Source: Cellulophaga algicola DSM 14237
GTDB taxonomy: Bacteria; Bacteroidota; Bacteroidia; Flavobacteriales; Flavobacteriaceae
Reading direction: 5' to 3'
NCBI RefSeq assembly: GCF_000186265.1
Contig: NC_014934.1
Span: 4,526,001-4,590,000 of the forward strand
DNA: 64,000 bases
Shown: piece by piece, positions 35,722 through 44,116 of the stretch
Layout: the number at the start of each line of letters is the position of its first letter
How positions within the stretch are numbered: position 1 is the stretch's first letter
The notes under the pieces: generated by a model
Told to the model about the DNA's origin: nothing
The model's input: only the letters and a program-made list of their open reading frames with translations
Database searches by the model: none
Made by a program: the position numbers and the translations under genes

Positions 35722-37554
35722 TTAATTTTTAAGCTGACTACTTCCCACTTGTTGATCTTCTTCTAGTAGTTTTTCTTGTTGCTCCATTTCCTCTCGGGCT
35801 TTAAAGACATATTCTTTCCCTGTTTTAGGAGCTCGTGCCAACCTACGCATGCTTTCTTCATCTAAGCGGATGAATTTATCTGCCTGCCCTCGAGTTGCCT
35901 CAGCATCAAAACCAATATGCTGCAGTACATCACTCGCTAATTTTATGGAAGTATCAAGGGACTCGCGGTAAATATGATCTACACCATTATTAAGTAAATC
36001 ATAAGCATCATCCCTATTTCTAGCTCTAACCATAAGCTTTAAATGCGGATATTTTTCTTTTACCTTTTTTATTAAACTAAGCGTCACCTCTGGATTGTCT
36101 ATAGCACAAATTAAAATTTCGGCATTCGCAATTCCTGCGGATTCTAGGAGATCTAAACGTGTGGCATCGCCATAAAACACTTCAAAACCCATTTTTCTCA
36201 AAAGATCTACCCGACTAGAATCTTGATCTAAAATAGTCGTTTTTACGCCATGTGCCCTTAAAAATCTACCCACTGTACTTCCAAAGTGACCGAAACCTAC
36301 TAATATAATTTTATCGGAACGCTCTATGGCATCTGCTGGTTTTTCTTCGGCCTGTTTTGTTCCAAATTTTGGCAGTATTAACTTTTCGCTCAACAGTCCT
36401 AATATGGGTGTTAAAGCCATTGTTAGTGCCGTAACAACCAACATAATATCTAATTGTTTTTGGTCTAAAATGTGCAATTGCAACGCAAAAGATAACATCA
36501 CAAATGCAAACTCACCAATTTGAGCCAAGCCAACCGCTAAGAGAAATTTCTGATTTATTTTTAATTTAAATAGCGTGGCAACGATATATAACACCAATCC
36601 TTTTACTAAAATTATCCCCACTACTAATCCACTTATTACCAATGGATTATCTGCAATAACTACAAAGTTTATTGTAGTACCCACGGTAATGAAAAACAAT
36701 CCTAAAAGTAATCCCTTAAAGGGTTCAAGTGTACTTTCTAACTCATGCTTAAACTCGCTCGTAGCTAAAACCACACCCCCCAAAAAGGCCCCTAATGCCG
36801 GACTTAACCCAACAAACTCCATAAGATAAGTAATGGCCAAAACAATCAACAAAGCAGCAGCCGTTAGTAACTCTCGCACTTTTGAAATGGCCACCAAACG
36901 CAGTACCGGAATAATTAAATAGCGGCCAGAAATAACAATCAACACAATAGCGCTTACGGTGGCTAAAGCTTGCCAGCCTAAAGGTAAAGTCTCTAAAATA
37001 TTAGCACTCCCCTCACCTTCTAATTTAGAAGCATCTACAGTAGATAGTAAAGGCAACAGCCCCAACATCACAATTACAATAATATCTTGAAAAAGTAAAA
37101 TAGCAAATGATGAAGCTCCATAGGTGGTATTCATTAAATTTTTCTCACTTATGGTTTGTAAGGTGATGGCTGTAGAAGACATGGAAATGGCCATGGCACA
37201 GGTTAAAGATACTTGCCATGACACCCCAAAAGCTATTAGGATTGCAAATGAAATAAGACTCGTTAATACCACTTGAGTTCCGCCCATCCCTACGATGGTT
37301 TTTCTCATTTTCCAGAAACTCTTAGCATCTATCTCTAATCCTATTAAAAAGAGCATCATCACTACACCAAATTCTGCAAAATGTTGAATATCATTTCCTT
37401 CTTCCCCTATGAACCCTAGAAGATAGGGACCTATTAGAACGCCTGCCAATAAATAGCCTAAAACAGAACTTAAGCCTAATTTTTTAGCAATGGGCACACA
37501 TATAATGGCCCCTACTAAAAATACAATAGCTTCAAAAAGGATATCTTCATTCAT
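35722..37554 (-). CDS. CPA2-family cation:proton antiporter (KefB/KefC-like)
   Basis: I start at the ATG ending at 37554, giving 610 residues, because MNEDILFEAIVFLVGAI opens straight into the first helix. A longer frame from 37593 adds 13 non-conserved residues. About twelve to thirteen helices form the Na/H-exchanger domain (to about 390). An RCK/TrkA-N domain (about 405-530) follows, with the nucleotide loop ILVGFGHFGSTVGRF and an Asp after the next strand, which indicates NAD(H) binding. The C-terminal tail is Glu/Gln-rich. Such proteins exchange K or Na for protons in pH or electrophile stress. Confidence 0.9.
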   Translation of the reverse strand: MNEDILFEAIVFLVGAIICVPIAKKLGLSSVLGYLLAGVLIGPYLLGFIGEEGNDIQHFAEFGVVMMLFLIGLEIDAKSFWKMRKTIVGMGGTQVVLTSLISFAILIAFGVSWQVSLTCAMAISMSSTAITLQTISEKNLMNTTYGASSFAILLFQDIIVIVMLGLLPLLSTVDASKLEGEGSANILETLPLGWQALATVSAIVLIVISGRYLIIPVLRLVAISKVRELLTAAALLIVLAITYLMEFVGLSPALGAFLGGVVLATSEFKHELESTLEPFKGLLLGLFFITVGTTINFVVIADNPLVISGLVVGIILVKGLVLYIVATLFKLKINQKFLLAVGLAQIGEFAFVMLSFALQLHILDQKQLDIMLVVTALTMALTPILGLLSEKLILPKFGTKQAEEKPADAIERSDKIILVGFGHFGSTVGRFLRAHGVKTTILDQDSSRVDLLRKMGFEVFYGDATRLDLLESAGIANAEILICAIDNPEVTLSLIKKVKEKYPHLKLMVRARNRDDAYDLLNNGVDHIYRESLDTSIKLASDVLQHIGFDAEATRGQADKFIRLDEESMRRLARAPKTGKEYVFKAREEMEQQEKLLEEDQQVGSSQLKN

Positions 37555-37934
37555 AGGGTACTGGAATTCGGTGGTAGGCGCAAAAATACACATAAAACCC
37601 TAAAAGTTTAAAATTACAGAAGTATCCCTTAGTATCACTTTGAACTAAAGCCTTACGCAAGTGTAAAAATAGTTTATGTGTTCAGTTTTAATTAAAATTT
37701 ACAATTTAGAGGATCGTAATCTCCGTTTATAACGGTTTATGAAAGAAAAATATAGGCTATTTGATGGTAAAAGCTCAAGGCGTTAAAAGTAAATCTATTT
37801 AAACAAAAACTTTGTATAGCACTACCGTTGAAAGCATGTTGGTATGCCTATAAAATTAAAAAAAGGCAATGATAAATTTTAGTAAAACGAGTATATCCTA
37901 CCTACTACAAGAGCTATAAATACTCTTAAAAAAT
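37555..37934. other. Long intergenic region without a recognised gene
   Basis: Between the antiporter start and the terminator of the CotH-like gene, I see only AT-rich sequence with no long inverted repeat, tRNA-like cloverleaf or plausible small ORF. It presumably carries the antiporter promoter. Confidence 0.4.
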
Positions 37935-37969
37935 AAAAGGCTGCTTTCTTATTTTGAAAGCAGCCTTTT
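37935..37969 (-). terminator. Terminator after the CotH-like gene
   Basis: AAAAGGCTGCTTTC pairs perfectly with GAAAGCAGCCTTTT around a seven-base loop. It lies 18 bases beyond the stop of the minus-strand gene. Confidence 0.88.
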
Positions 37970-37986
37970 ATAACAAACAGTGAAGG

Positions 37987-39438
37987 CTACTCAAAATAAT
38001 CAGACACCGCACTTACACGCGCGGTAACGTGACTATTAAGTTCGCTAATTGCTGCTTGAAAGTCAGCACTTGAATTTAAAAAAGTATATCCAGAAACTTC
38101 TGCCGTAGCATAAGGCGCTATCAATGTAGCATAGGCAGCATATTTAGGCTGCATTAGAGAAGCATTAAATACCGTATTTACCACATCTTGAACATACCCA
38201 TCATACTGTGCTTGATACACTTCATCCTGATACAAATACCCTATAAGCGGCCATTCTGTAGCATTTAAATCAGAAAAATCTAAAGCCAAAGAACCTTGCA
38301 TATTTCCTGTTTGTAAAGCTTCATTATTATCCCAAGGAATCCATGATAATACGGCCGTATCGGGATTATTATACAAAAAGTAATTGTGTGTCATCCTACC
38401 ATAGGTATCCCAGTTTTGAATCACTGTATTTACTGCCAAATACTTCAAAAAGGTATCGGTATCAAAAATTTGCTCTAAACTTTCTCGCCATGCTGCTGGA
38501 TCTGTGGTTCTAGTTTCTGAATGTAAAGCGGCAAACACACTTTCTATATCGGAATAATCGGCCTCATCTTCATTTGTCTTTTTAACAAATACACTTTCAG
38601 AAAAACTTCCTTCTGCAAACGATGCTCCATCGCCATCTGGCTTGTATAAATTACCATCATTATCTGAAAACTGCGTATCTATTACCGTATCATCTACCTC
38701 TTCTACTAAGGTATAAACTCCAAAATAAACAGGTCCGTCTCCATGATCTACATATACTGTATAAAAACCTGCATGAGAACTGGCTACGCCAAAATCTCTA
38801 AAAACATCTGTAGCCACTTTTTCGCGTAGCATAGAATTATCATTGTAATTATTTTTAAGACTTAATTTTTTAAATCCGTAAAAACGTTGGTTATCTATCT
38901 GCGGATATTCATCTTCAAATTCATCAAAATCTAATTTGAAAGATAGTTTTAAGTTCCCACTAGACCAGGTAGACTGTAAACTAGAATTTCCTTTAAAACG
39001 AACTCCTACTTTATACCATTCTTTATCCTCGTAAAACACTTCTGCCGGAACAAAAATTGGATCTTCGTCAGTTGTTACTAATCCACCACCACCGGGTCCT
39101 CCGCCAGAAGTGCTCGTCCCAAATTCCCCATACAAAGAAGTCATATCATCTAACATACTTTGCCAACGTTCTTCAGAAATTACAATATCAAGACGTTTAA
39201 CCGCTTCATCTTCAAAAACTTCATCAATATCAGGGTCAGCAGATTTACTGTGTGTTGCATCCGTCCAATCTACCTTATCAAAATCTGTATCTGAATAGGT
39301 TTCTACATAAGCCTCATCACTCGTAGAATCATCCGTTTCTTCTACATCTACAGTGGTTGTATTGATATCATCTTCTGAACAAGAATTAAAAAATGAGAAG
39401 CAAAGGAGTAAAATAAATAAGGTGCTTAATTTTTTCAT
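37987..39438 (-). CDS. CotH-kinase-family lipoprotein
   Basis: The start at the ATG ending at 39438 gives 483 residues and a clean lipoprotein signal (LLLCFSFFNSC); the frame further upstream adds 14 unlikely residues. The CotH core is visible in WYKVGVRFKGNSS, the KLSLKNNYNDNSMLREKVATDVFRD-type segment, and LAVNTVIQNWDTYGRMTHNYFLY followed by WIPWDNNEAL. CotH proteins have an atypical protein-kinase fold, and some phosphorylate surface proteins. In marine Bacteroidota they are common surface lipoproteins of unknown role. A Gly/Pro-rich insert (TSGGGPGGGG) marks a linker. There is no operon partner. Confidence 0.85.
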   Translation of the reverse strand: MKKLSTLFILLLCFSFFNSCSEDDINTTTVDVEETDDSTSDEAYVETYSDTDFDKVDWTDATHSKSADPDIDEVFEDEAVKRLDIVISEERWQSMLDDMTSLYGEFGTSTSGGGPGGGGLVTTDEDPIFVPAEVFYEDKEWYKVGVRFKGNSSLQSTWSSGNLKLSFKLDFDEFEDEYPQIDNQRFYGFKKLSLKNNYNDNSMLREKVATDVFRDFGVASSHAGFYTVYVDHGDGPVYFGVYTLVEEVDDTVIDTQFSDNDGNLYKPDGDGASFAEGSFSESVFVKKTNEDEADYSDIESVFAALHSETRTTDPAAWRESLEQIFDTDTFLKYLAVNTVIQNWDTYGRMTHNYFLYNNPDTAVLSWIPWDNNEALQTGNMQGSLALDFSDLNATEWPLIGYLYQDEVYQAQYDGYVQDVVNTVFNASLMQPKYAAYATLIAPYATAEVSGYTFLNSSADFQAAISELNSHVTARVSAVSDYFE

Positions 39439-39838
39439 ACTATTAGTTATTGTGTTAAACAGTAGAGTAATATCTTGCATTATTTACTGCTTTTTAGCAG
39501 CTTTCAGTGAATGATAGGAATTTATCTGTGAAATAGACTTTATACCAAGAATCATTTTAATAAATAAGTATCTCTAATGTTTAGAGAGCTACCGTACTAA
39601 AACAATAGCTATTTCTTTATTTAAAAATTAGCCATGTATTTTCTTATACTATTTTTGATGAAGAGCTGCATCATTTTTTTTGCTACAAAAATACAGTAGG
39701 GTTACTAGGCATTATCTATTCTAAAAGTTTATAAATTTATAAGCACTCTTAAAAATTTTAAAAGGTTAGATTATTTTGCTATCTTTTATTTTAGAAACGC
39801 TCGTATATAAACATGAACACCCCCTTAAATTAATACCT
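39439..39838. other. Divergent intergenic region with a promoter-like box
   Basis: This 400-base AT-rich region separates the CotH-like and protease genes. TATCTTTT at 39780-39787 resembles the Bacteroidota -7 box and lies 52 bases before the protease ATG. No other structure stands out. Confidence 0.3.
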
Positions 39839-40858
39839 ATGTGCAACAAACACCAATGTCATATTGTTCCCGAACATATTTTAGCGGCATTAGCAAAACG
39901 CGGAAGTAAGAATTGCAAAAAAACCTTGAATGATACCCGTCGTATTTTAGAAAAAAGGAATACGCTTTTAAACGGATTATTGCAACAAAAATTAGCTACT
40001 GGAGAAGGAGATAGAAAGATTTATGATTGCGAAAATAAATTTGAACAACGTGTAACTCTAAGCATAAGTGAAGGTGATGCTCTAACAGATGATGCTACTG
40101 CAAATAGTGCTTACGATACCTCGGGCTTTGTTAGAGCATATTTTAAAGACACTTTTAATTTAAATTCTGTGAACGGAGAAGGCATGGATTTAGTGTCTAA
40201 CGTTCATTATGGCGAGAACTATAATAATGCATTCTGGGACGGTGATGAAATGACGTATGGTGATGGTGATCAGGTCGATTTTAAGGATTTTGCTAGTGCC
40301 ATTGATGTTGTTGCTCATGAACTTACCCATGGTATCACACAATTTATGGCCAATTTAGAATACGAAGGTCAGCCAGGAGCACTCAATGAACATTTTTCTG
40401 ATGTATTTGGCACCATTATTAAGCAGAAATATTTAGATCAAAGTTTAGAAGAAGCAGATTGGCTTATAGGCAATACAATTGTAACCGAAACTTTTCCTGG
40501 TGTAGCGCTTAGGTCTATGAAAGCACCTGGTACTGCTAATGACTTTGATACACAGCCAGATCATATGGATTGGTATTATGCCGGTCCTGAGGATCATCAA
40601 GGGGTTCATATCAATTCTGGAATACCCAACAAAGCTTTCTATCTGTGTTGCTTAGAAATCGGAATTGATAATTGCGCTTTACTATGGTTTGAAACCCTAA
40701 AATTTCTTTGGCGTACGGCTAATTTTAACGATATGTTAGAGGTGCTTTTAACAACAGCTGAACTCTTAATTTCTCAAAATAAGCTTCCCAAAGCTGCAAC
40801 AATGGCTATTGAGACTAGTTTTACAGCCGTAGGATTACCACAAAAAGCACTGATATGA
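39839..40858 (+). CDS. M4 metallopeptidase, protealysin-like
   Basis: I start at the ATG at 39839 (339 residues) because the longer frame begins with TTG. The short propeptide (about 1-50; HIVPEHILAALAKRGS) resembles the protealysin type and there is no signal peptide. Zinc and catalytic residues of thermolysin-type proteases are intact: VVAHELTHGITQ (HExxH), the downstream Glu in ALNEHFSDVFG, and the catalytic His in GVHINSGIPNKAFY. The next gene, overlapping by four bases, encodes an emfourin-type inhibitor, as known for Serratia protealysin. That makes the assignment and a controlled intracellular or delivered role likely. Confidence 0.9.
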   Translation: MCNKHQCHIVPEHILAALAKRGSKNCKKTLNDTRRILEKRNTLLNGLLQQKLATGEGDRKIYDCENKFEQRVTLSISEGDALTDDATANSAYDTSGFVRAYFKDTFNLNSVNGEGMDLVSNVHYGENYNNAFWDGDEMTYGDGDQVDFKDFASAIDVVAHELTHGITQFMANLEYEGQPGALNEHFSDVFGTIIKQKYLDQSLEEADWLIGNTIVTETFPGVALRSMKAPGTANDFDTQPDHMDWYYAGPEDHQGVHINSGIPNKAFYLCCLEIGIDNCALLWFETLKFLWRTANFNDMLEVLLTTAELLISQNKLPKAATMAIETSFTAVGLPQKALI

Positions 40859-41121
40859 AGTATTCCTTAAGTATATCTGGCGGCTTTACTGGAATTACTA
40901 AAAAATATGCAGGAGAAGTAAGCGTCGCGGGTACAGAACTAAAAAAAATAGTAGAAGCTCTAAACACTCCCCCATTAGCTAAAAATGAAAATTTAAGAGA
41001 CGGACTTCAATACCATTTAAATGTACAAAAAGACACCGAGAATTACGAAGCAAATTTTGATGACTCAAATCTGCCATCACCTATAAGAAGTTTAATTACC
41101 ACTATTTTAAATCAAAAATAA
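40855..41121 (+). CDS. Emfourin-like protealysin inhibitor
   Basis: This 88-residue protein starts in the ATGA overlap with the protease gene, so the two are translationally coupled. SISGGFTGITKKYAGEV near the N-terminus matches the SGGFAG-like signature of emfourin, the slow-binding inhibitor of protealysin-like M4 proteases. It has no signal peptide and probably keeps the protease inactive in the cytoplasm. The pair resembles a toxin-antidote arrangement. Identification rests on that short motif plus the gene order. Confidence 0.8.
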   Translation: MKYSLSISGGFTGITKKYAGEVSVAGTELKKIVEALNTPPLAKNENLRDGLQYHLNVQKDTENYEANFDDSNLPSPIRSLITTILNQK

Positions 41122-41180
41122 CCTACGCTAAAATTTTCGAATTTAGAAATTTTATAGCGTTACGTGTTTAACTAAAATGA

Positions 41181-41666
41181 TTAATATTTAATATTTAAGG
41201 CTTTAAATAAGTGACTCATGGTCCAAGCTGGGCCAATCATTAAAAACTGTAAATCTTTTAAAAACGAAGGTTTTTTTCCTTCATGATTGTGACCAATAAA
41301 TTGCCCTACCCAAGCTATAACAAAAAGAACTAGCATAGGAATCCAAAGTGCTAAACTCGTGCTTACTAGAATAACATCTATTCCCAACAAAACTAGAATA
41401 GAAAACAAGAGCATACCTACAAATAGGGTTTTAGAAAGACTTAGATAATAAAATAAGCCCAACACAATTACTAAAGCACCAAAATGGACATAGGATTGTA
41501 AAAATTCTGGAAAAGCATGTATAACAGTATCAGAGACTGGAATACTAGCTAATAAGCCTATCAAACTAAAAAAGATTACCGGAACACAAATATAATGAAT
41601 CGCAATATTAAATTTTGTTTGGTGACTTTCACCATATTCCGCTAATAGGGTATCAATTTTTCTCAT
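41181..41666 (-). CDS. Mpo1-like (DUF962) membrane protein
   Basis: This 161-residue membrane protein has about four helices and the family motifs YGESHQTKFNIAIHYICVP near the N-terminus and QFIGHNHEGKKPSFLKDLQFLMIGPAW near the C-terminus. The conserved His residues bind iron in the yeast homologue Mpo1, a 2-hydroxy fatty acid dioxygenase acting in fatty-acid alpha-oxidation. The same reaction is plausible here because Bacteroidota make hydroxylated sphingolipid-like fatty acids. The gene lies 16 bases downstream of a TetR-family regulator and probably forms its operon partner. Confidence 0.85.
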   Translation of the reverse strand: MRKIDTLLAEYGESHQTKFNIAIHYICVPVIFFSLIGLLASIPVSDTVIHAFPEFLQSYVHFGALVIVLGLFYYLSLSKTLFVGMLLFSILVLLGIDVILVSTSLALWIPMLVLFVIAWVGQFIGHNHEGKKPSFLKDLQFLMIGPAWTMSHLFKALNIKY

Positions 41667-41682
41667 ACGGGGGATTTAGATA

Positions 41683-42312
41683 TTAGTTCGTTTTTGGTAA
41701 GGCTACAAATTGCCTAAGTTGGTGGTACTCTTCCAAACCTTTGTCTGTTAAATATGGCAAAAGCAAGGTCCAAAGCATTTCAACAGCCCCACATTTATTT
41801 GTTTCGTAGTTTGCAGCTGTAATAACTAGTTTTTGTGCTTGCCAAAAAGTACTAGCCATCCAAATTAAATGAATGGTTTTATTGTAGTCTATCATTTCAG
41901 ATTCTGGAAGCATTCTTCCCGTTTCTATATAATAATCAATTAATTTTCTCCCCTCTTTAAACCGGTTTAAATTTATTAATTTATAATGTTCCGCAATTTC
42001 AGGGTAGGTTTTGTTGATATTAACAATATCATTAAAAAAGAAATTATAATGCTGTTGCAAACTATCAAAATTCCGCATCATCTCTTCAAAATGAAATAAA
42101 GTGATGTATACATTTTCAGGAAGAATATAATTCTTATTTTCTTCATACATATCATAATAAATAGACGCCAGGAGCTTTTCTTTACTTTTAAAATGGTATT
42201 GTAAATTACCCGCACTTATAGAAAGACTATCCGCTATTTGTTTCATAGAAACATTAGACATCCCATGAATGTTAAACAATTTTATAGCCTCTTTTTTTAT
42301 TTCTTCTTTCAT
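41683..42312 (-). CDS. TetR/AcrR-family transcriptional regulator
   Basis: This is a 209-residue repressor-type protein. The N-terminal helix-turn-helix (about 8-50; VSMKQIADSLSISAGNLQYHFKSKEKLLASIY) is typical of TetR, and the remaining helical domain senses a ligand. It is followed 16 bases later by the Mpo1-like gene and has a perfect 24-base palindrome 45 bases upstream of its start. Autoregulation and control of the fatty-acid gene are therefore likely, with an acyl compound as a possible ligand. The last two points are inference. Confidence 0.9.
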   Translation of the reverse strand: MKEEIKKEAIKLFNIHGMSNVSMKQIADSLSISAGNLQYHFKSKEKLLASIYYDMYEENKNYILPENVYITLFHFEEMMRNFDSLQQHYNFFFNDIVNINKTYPEIAEHYKLINLNRFKEGRKLIDYYIETGRMLPESEMIDYNKTIHLIWMASTFWQAQKLVITAANYETNKCGAVEMLWTLLLPYLTDKGLEEYHQLRQFVALPKTN

Positions 42313-42356
42313 ACCACAACTTATAAAAAAAATACAAGCTTACTAATATAAGAATT

Positions 42357-42380
42357 TTTTTAGTAACTAGTTACTAAAAA
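42357..42380. promoter_or_regulatory. Perfect 24-base palindrome, candidate TetR operator
   Basis: The left half is TTTTTAGTAACT, and the right half (42369-42380) is its exact reverse complement, so the centre is CTAG. It lies 45 bases upstream of the TetR-type start, where RNA polymerase would bind, and shows the two 12-base half-sites usual for TetR dimers. Confidence 0.65.
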
Positions 42381-42382
42381 GC

Positions 42383-42414
42383 AAAAGGGGAGCATTTTAA
42401 AATGCTCCCCTTTT
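42383..42414 (-). terminator. Terminator after the DUF6515 gene
   Basis: A perfect 32-base palindrome with arms starting AAAAGGGGAGCATT can form a long stem ending in TTTT. It lies 22 bases past the minus-strand stop at 42437 and nearly touches the TetR operator candidate. Confidence 0.85.
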
Positions 42415-42436
42415 ATCTAATAAATTAGAATAAGTT

Positions 42437-43018
42437 CTATTCTATCATTCCTACAACTTCATAAGCTCTAGTCCCCTCATATTGTATTTTTTCATACAAT
42501 ACATCATTATATTCATAAAGAATAGTACCGTCTATTTCTACCTTTTCTGCACCGTCAGGCAATTCATAAACAATAGTTCCTACTTCTGGAGCCACTACTT
42601 CATATTCATTTTGAATTTGAATATAGAAAACACCATCATAATTATAGTAATTTCTAGTTCCGAATTTCACACGACGAAAGCCTGTAGGCAAATTAGTGAC
42701 GCGCACTCCTGCTCTTGGAGCTACAGCGATATAGCGTCCATTATAATTTCTATAATATTTATTGTTAGTGTAGTAATAGTTCTGATTGTTGTGCTTTATT
42801 ACCTTAGCATTAGTAGGTACTGATCTATAGGTGGTAACCTTCTTTTTAGGGGTTTTGTAGACCACGGTCTTACGCGGTACCACACGCGAACGTGTACTGG
42901 TTTTTACCACCACTGTTTTAGATTTTGATTTTGTACTCCTAGTTTGCGCATTTCCTGAAAATGAAAATGCTAATATCATAAAACTAAATAGGCCAAATGT
43001 TCTTATCGTATTTTTCAT
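42437..43018 (-). CDS. DUF6515-like exported basic protein
   Basis: This 193-residue protein has a signal peptide (about 1-24, ending GNAQ) and a strongly basic Lys/Arg/Ser/Thr/Val-rich segment (about 25-75). Tyr/Asn-rich repeats follow, of the form NYYYTNNKYYR, NYYNYDGVFY and LYEYNDVLYE, which match the DUF6515 pattern of short beta hairpins. The function is unknown. The repeated Tyr-rich hairpins and export suggest an envelope or matrix protein. It is a single gene with its own terminator. Confidence 0.8.
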   Translation of the reverse strand: MKNTIRTFGLFSFMILAFSFSGNAQTRSTKSKSKTVVVKTSTRSRVVPRKTVVYKTPKKKVTTYRSVPTNAKVIKHNNQNYYYTNNKYYRNYNGRYIAVAPRAGVRVTNLPTGFRRVKFGTRNYYNYDGVFYIQIQNEYEVVAPEVGTIVYELPDGAEKVEIDGTILYEYNDVLYEKIQYEGTRAYEVVGMIE

Positions 43019-43222
43019 AATAAATGTTATTTTAGGGTTTATACTTCTTTGACCGTATGCATCTCAGATAGTTTAATTTGTTTAGAAAACTTTAGCATTT
43101 AACTGTTGGCTTTTTAAAAGTTCTATCCCGCAACTACCTAAACATAAACACAATACCTTTTGTATTTTAAAATTGTGAATATCTATTCTTTCATTTATAG
43201 AAATCATACCTAAGAGAAGCCC

Positions 43223-43230
43223 TATATTTG
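43223..43230 (+). promoter_or_regulatory. -7 promoter box for the DUF4494 gene
   Basis: TATATTTG matches the Bacteroidota TAnnTTTG consensus exactly and lies 21 bases before the ATG at 43252. It overlaps the TTG at 43228 that would begin a longer frame, which supports the later start. Confidence 0.5.
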
Positions 43231-43251
43231 CCACCCCAAAACAATGACATT

Positions 43252-43842
43252 ATGAGTGCAACATGGTACGAGTGTAAAATAAAATATAGAAAGCTAGATG
43301 AAGCTAGTGGAATGCAAAAAGTAGCAACAGAACCTTATTTGGTAGATGCTATTTCGTATACCGAAGCGGAAAGTAGAATTACCGAGGAAATGGCTGCCTA
43401 CCTTAGCGATAGTGATGATATAAAAATTACCAATATTAAAGTAGCCAACTATTCTGAAATACATCCTTTTGAAAATTCTGACCGTTGGTTTAAATCAAAA
43501 GTATCTTTAATTGCTTTTGATGAAGAGAGTGGTAAAGAACGCAAAACCAATATGTATTTATTGATACAAGCAAATGATGTAAAAGAAGCTTATGACAATA
43601 CCGTATCTGTCATGAAAGACACGATGGGTGAGTATTCTATTCCGGCAATTACAGAATCGCCTATCATGGACGTATTTCCATACTTTTCAGGAGAAGAAGG
43701 TGATATGGAGCGTATAAAAAAATTCAATGAAGTAAAAGCTTCTGTCCCTGAAGTTACAGAGCTCAATGACGATTTAGAATTGGCGGATGTATTAGCCGCT
43801 GAAACAGAAACAGATTTTGAACCTAGAACCGGTGAAGAATAA
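43252..43842 (+). CDS. DUF4494-family protein
   Basis: I choose the ATG at 43252, giving 196 residues, because the family begins M-S-A-T-W-Y-E-C-K-I-K-Y-R-K and a promoter box covers the longer frame. The cytoplasmic protein has the DUF4494 features VDAISYTEAESRI and HPFENSDRWFKSKV in tandem half-repeats, then an acidic tail. DUF4494 is widespread in Bacteroidota and resembles phage-like or housekeeping small proteins of unknown role. It is a single gene with its own promoter and terminator. Confidence 0.85.
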   Translation: MSATWYECKIKYRKLDEASGMQKVATEPYLVDAISYTEAESRITEEMAAYLSDSDDIKITNIKVANYSEIHPFENSDRWFKSKVSLIAFDEESGKERKTNMYLLIQANDVKEAYDNTVSVMKDTMGEYSIPAITESPIMDVFPYFSGEEGDMERIKKFNEVKASVPEVTELNDDLELADVLAAETETDFEPRTGEE

Positions 43843-43860
43843 AATTCTTTAAAATTCAAT

Positions 43861-43890
43861 AAAAAAGAGGGCTTTCTAGCCCTCTTTTTT
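43861..43890 (+). terminator. Terminator after the DUF4494 gene
   Basis: A 12-pair perfect stem, AAAAAAGAGGGC with GCCCTCTTTTTT, has a six-base loop and lies 18 bases after the stop. Confidence 0.92.
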
Positions 43891-44116
43891 CGTTTCTATA
43901 CTTTTTCTATTTCCTTTGTTTCCTGCTAGTTTTGTAAAACAAAGTTTCTCCAAAAACCTTATTTTCTTGGCATTCCTGTGCTATAGCTGTTTTTTTGAGT
44001 CCTAAAATTAGAGATGATAGTCTATAATTATTAGGGTGATTCATCGAAATATAGCGGTATTTTTTGTTCACCTCAGGGATTGTGTCTATTTTAACCTTCT
44101 TTAAATTACGACAGCC

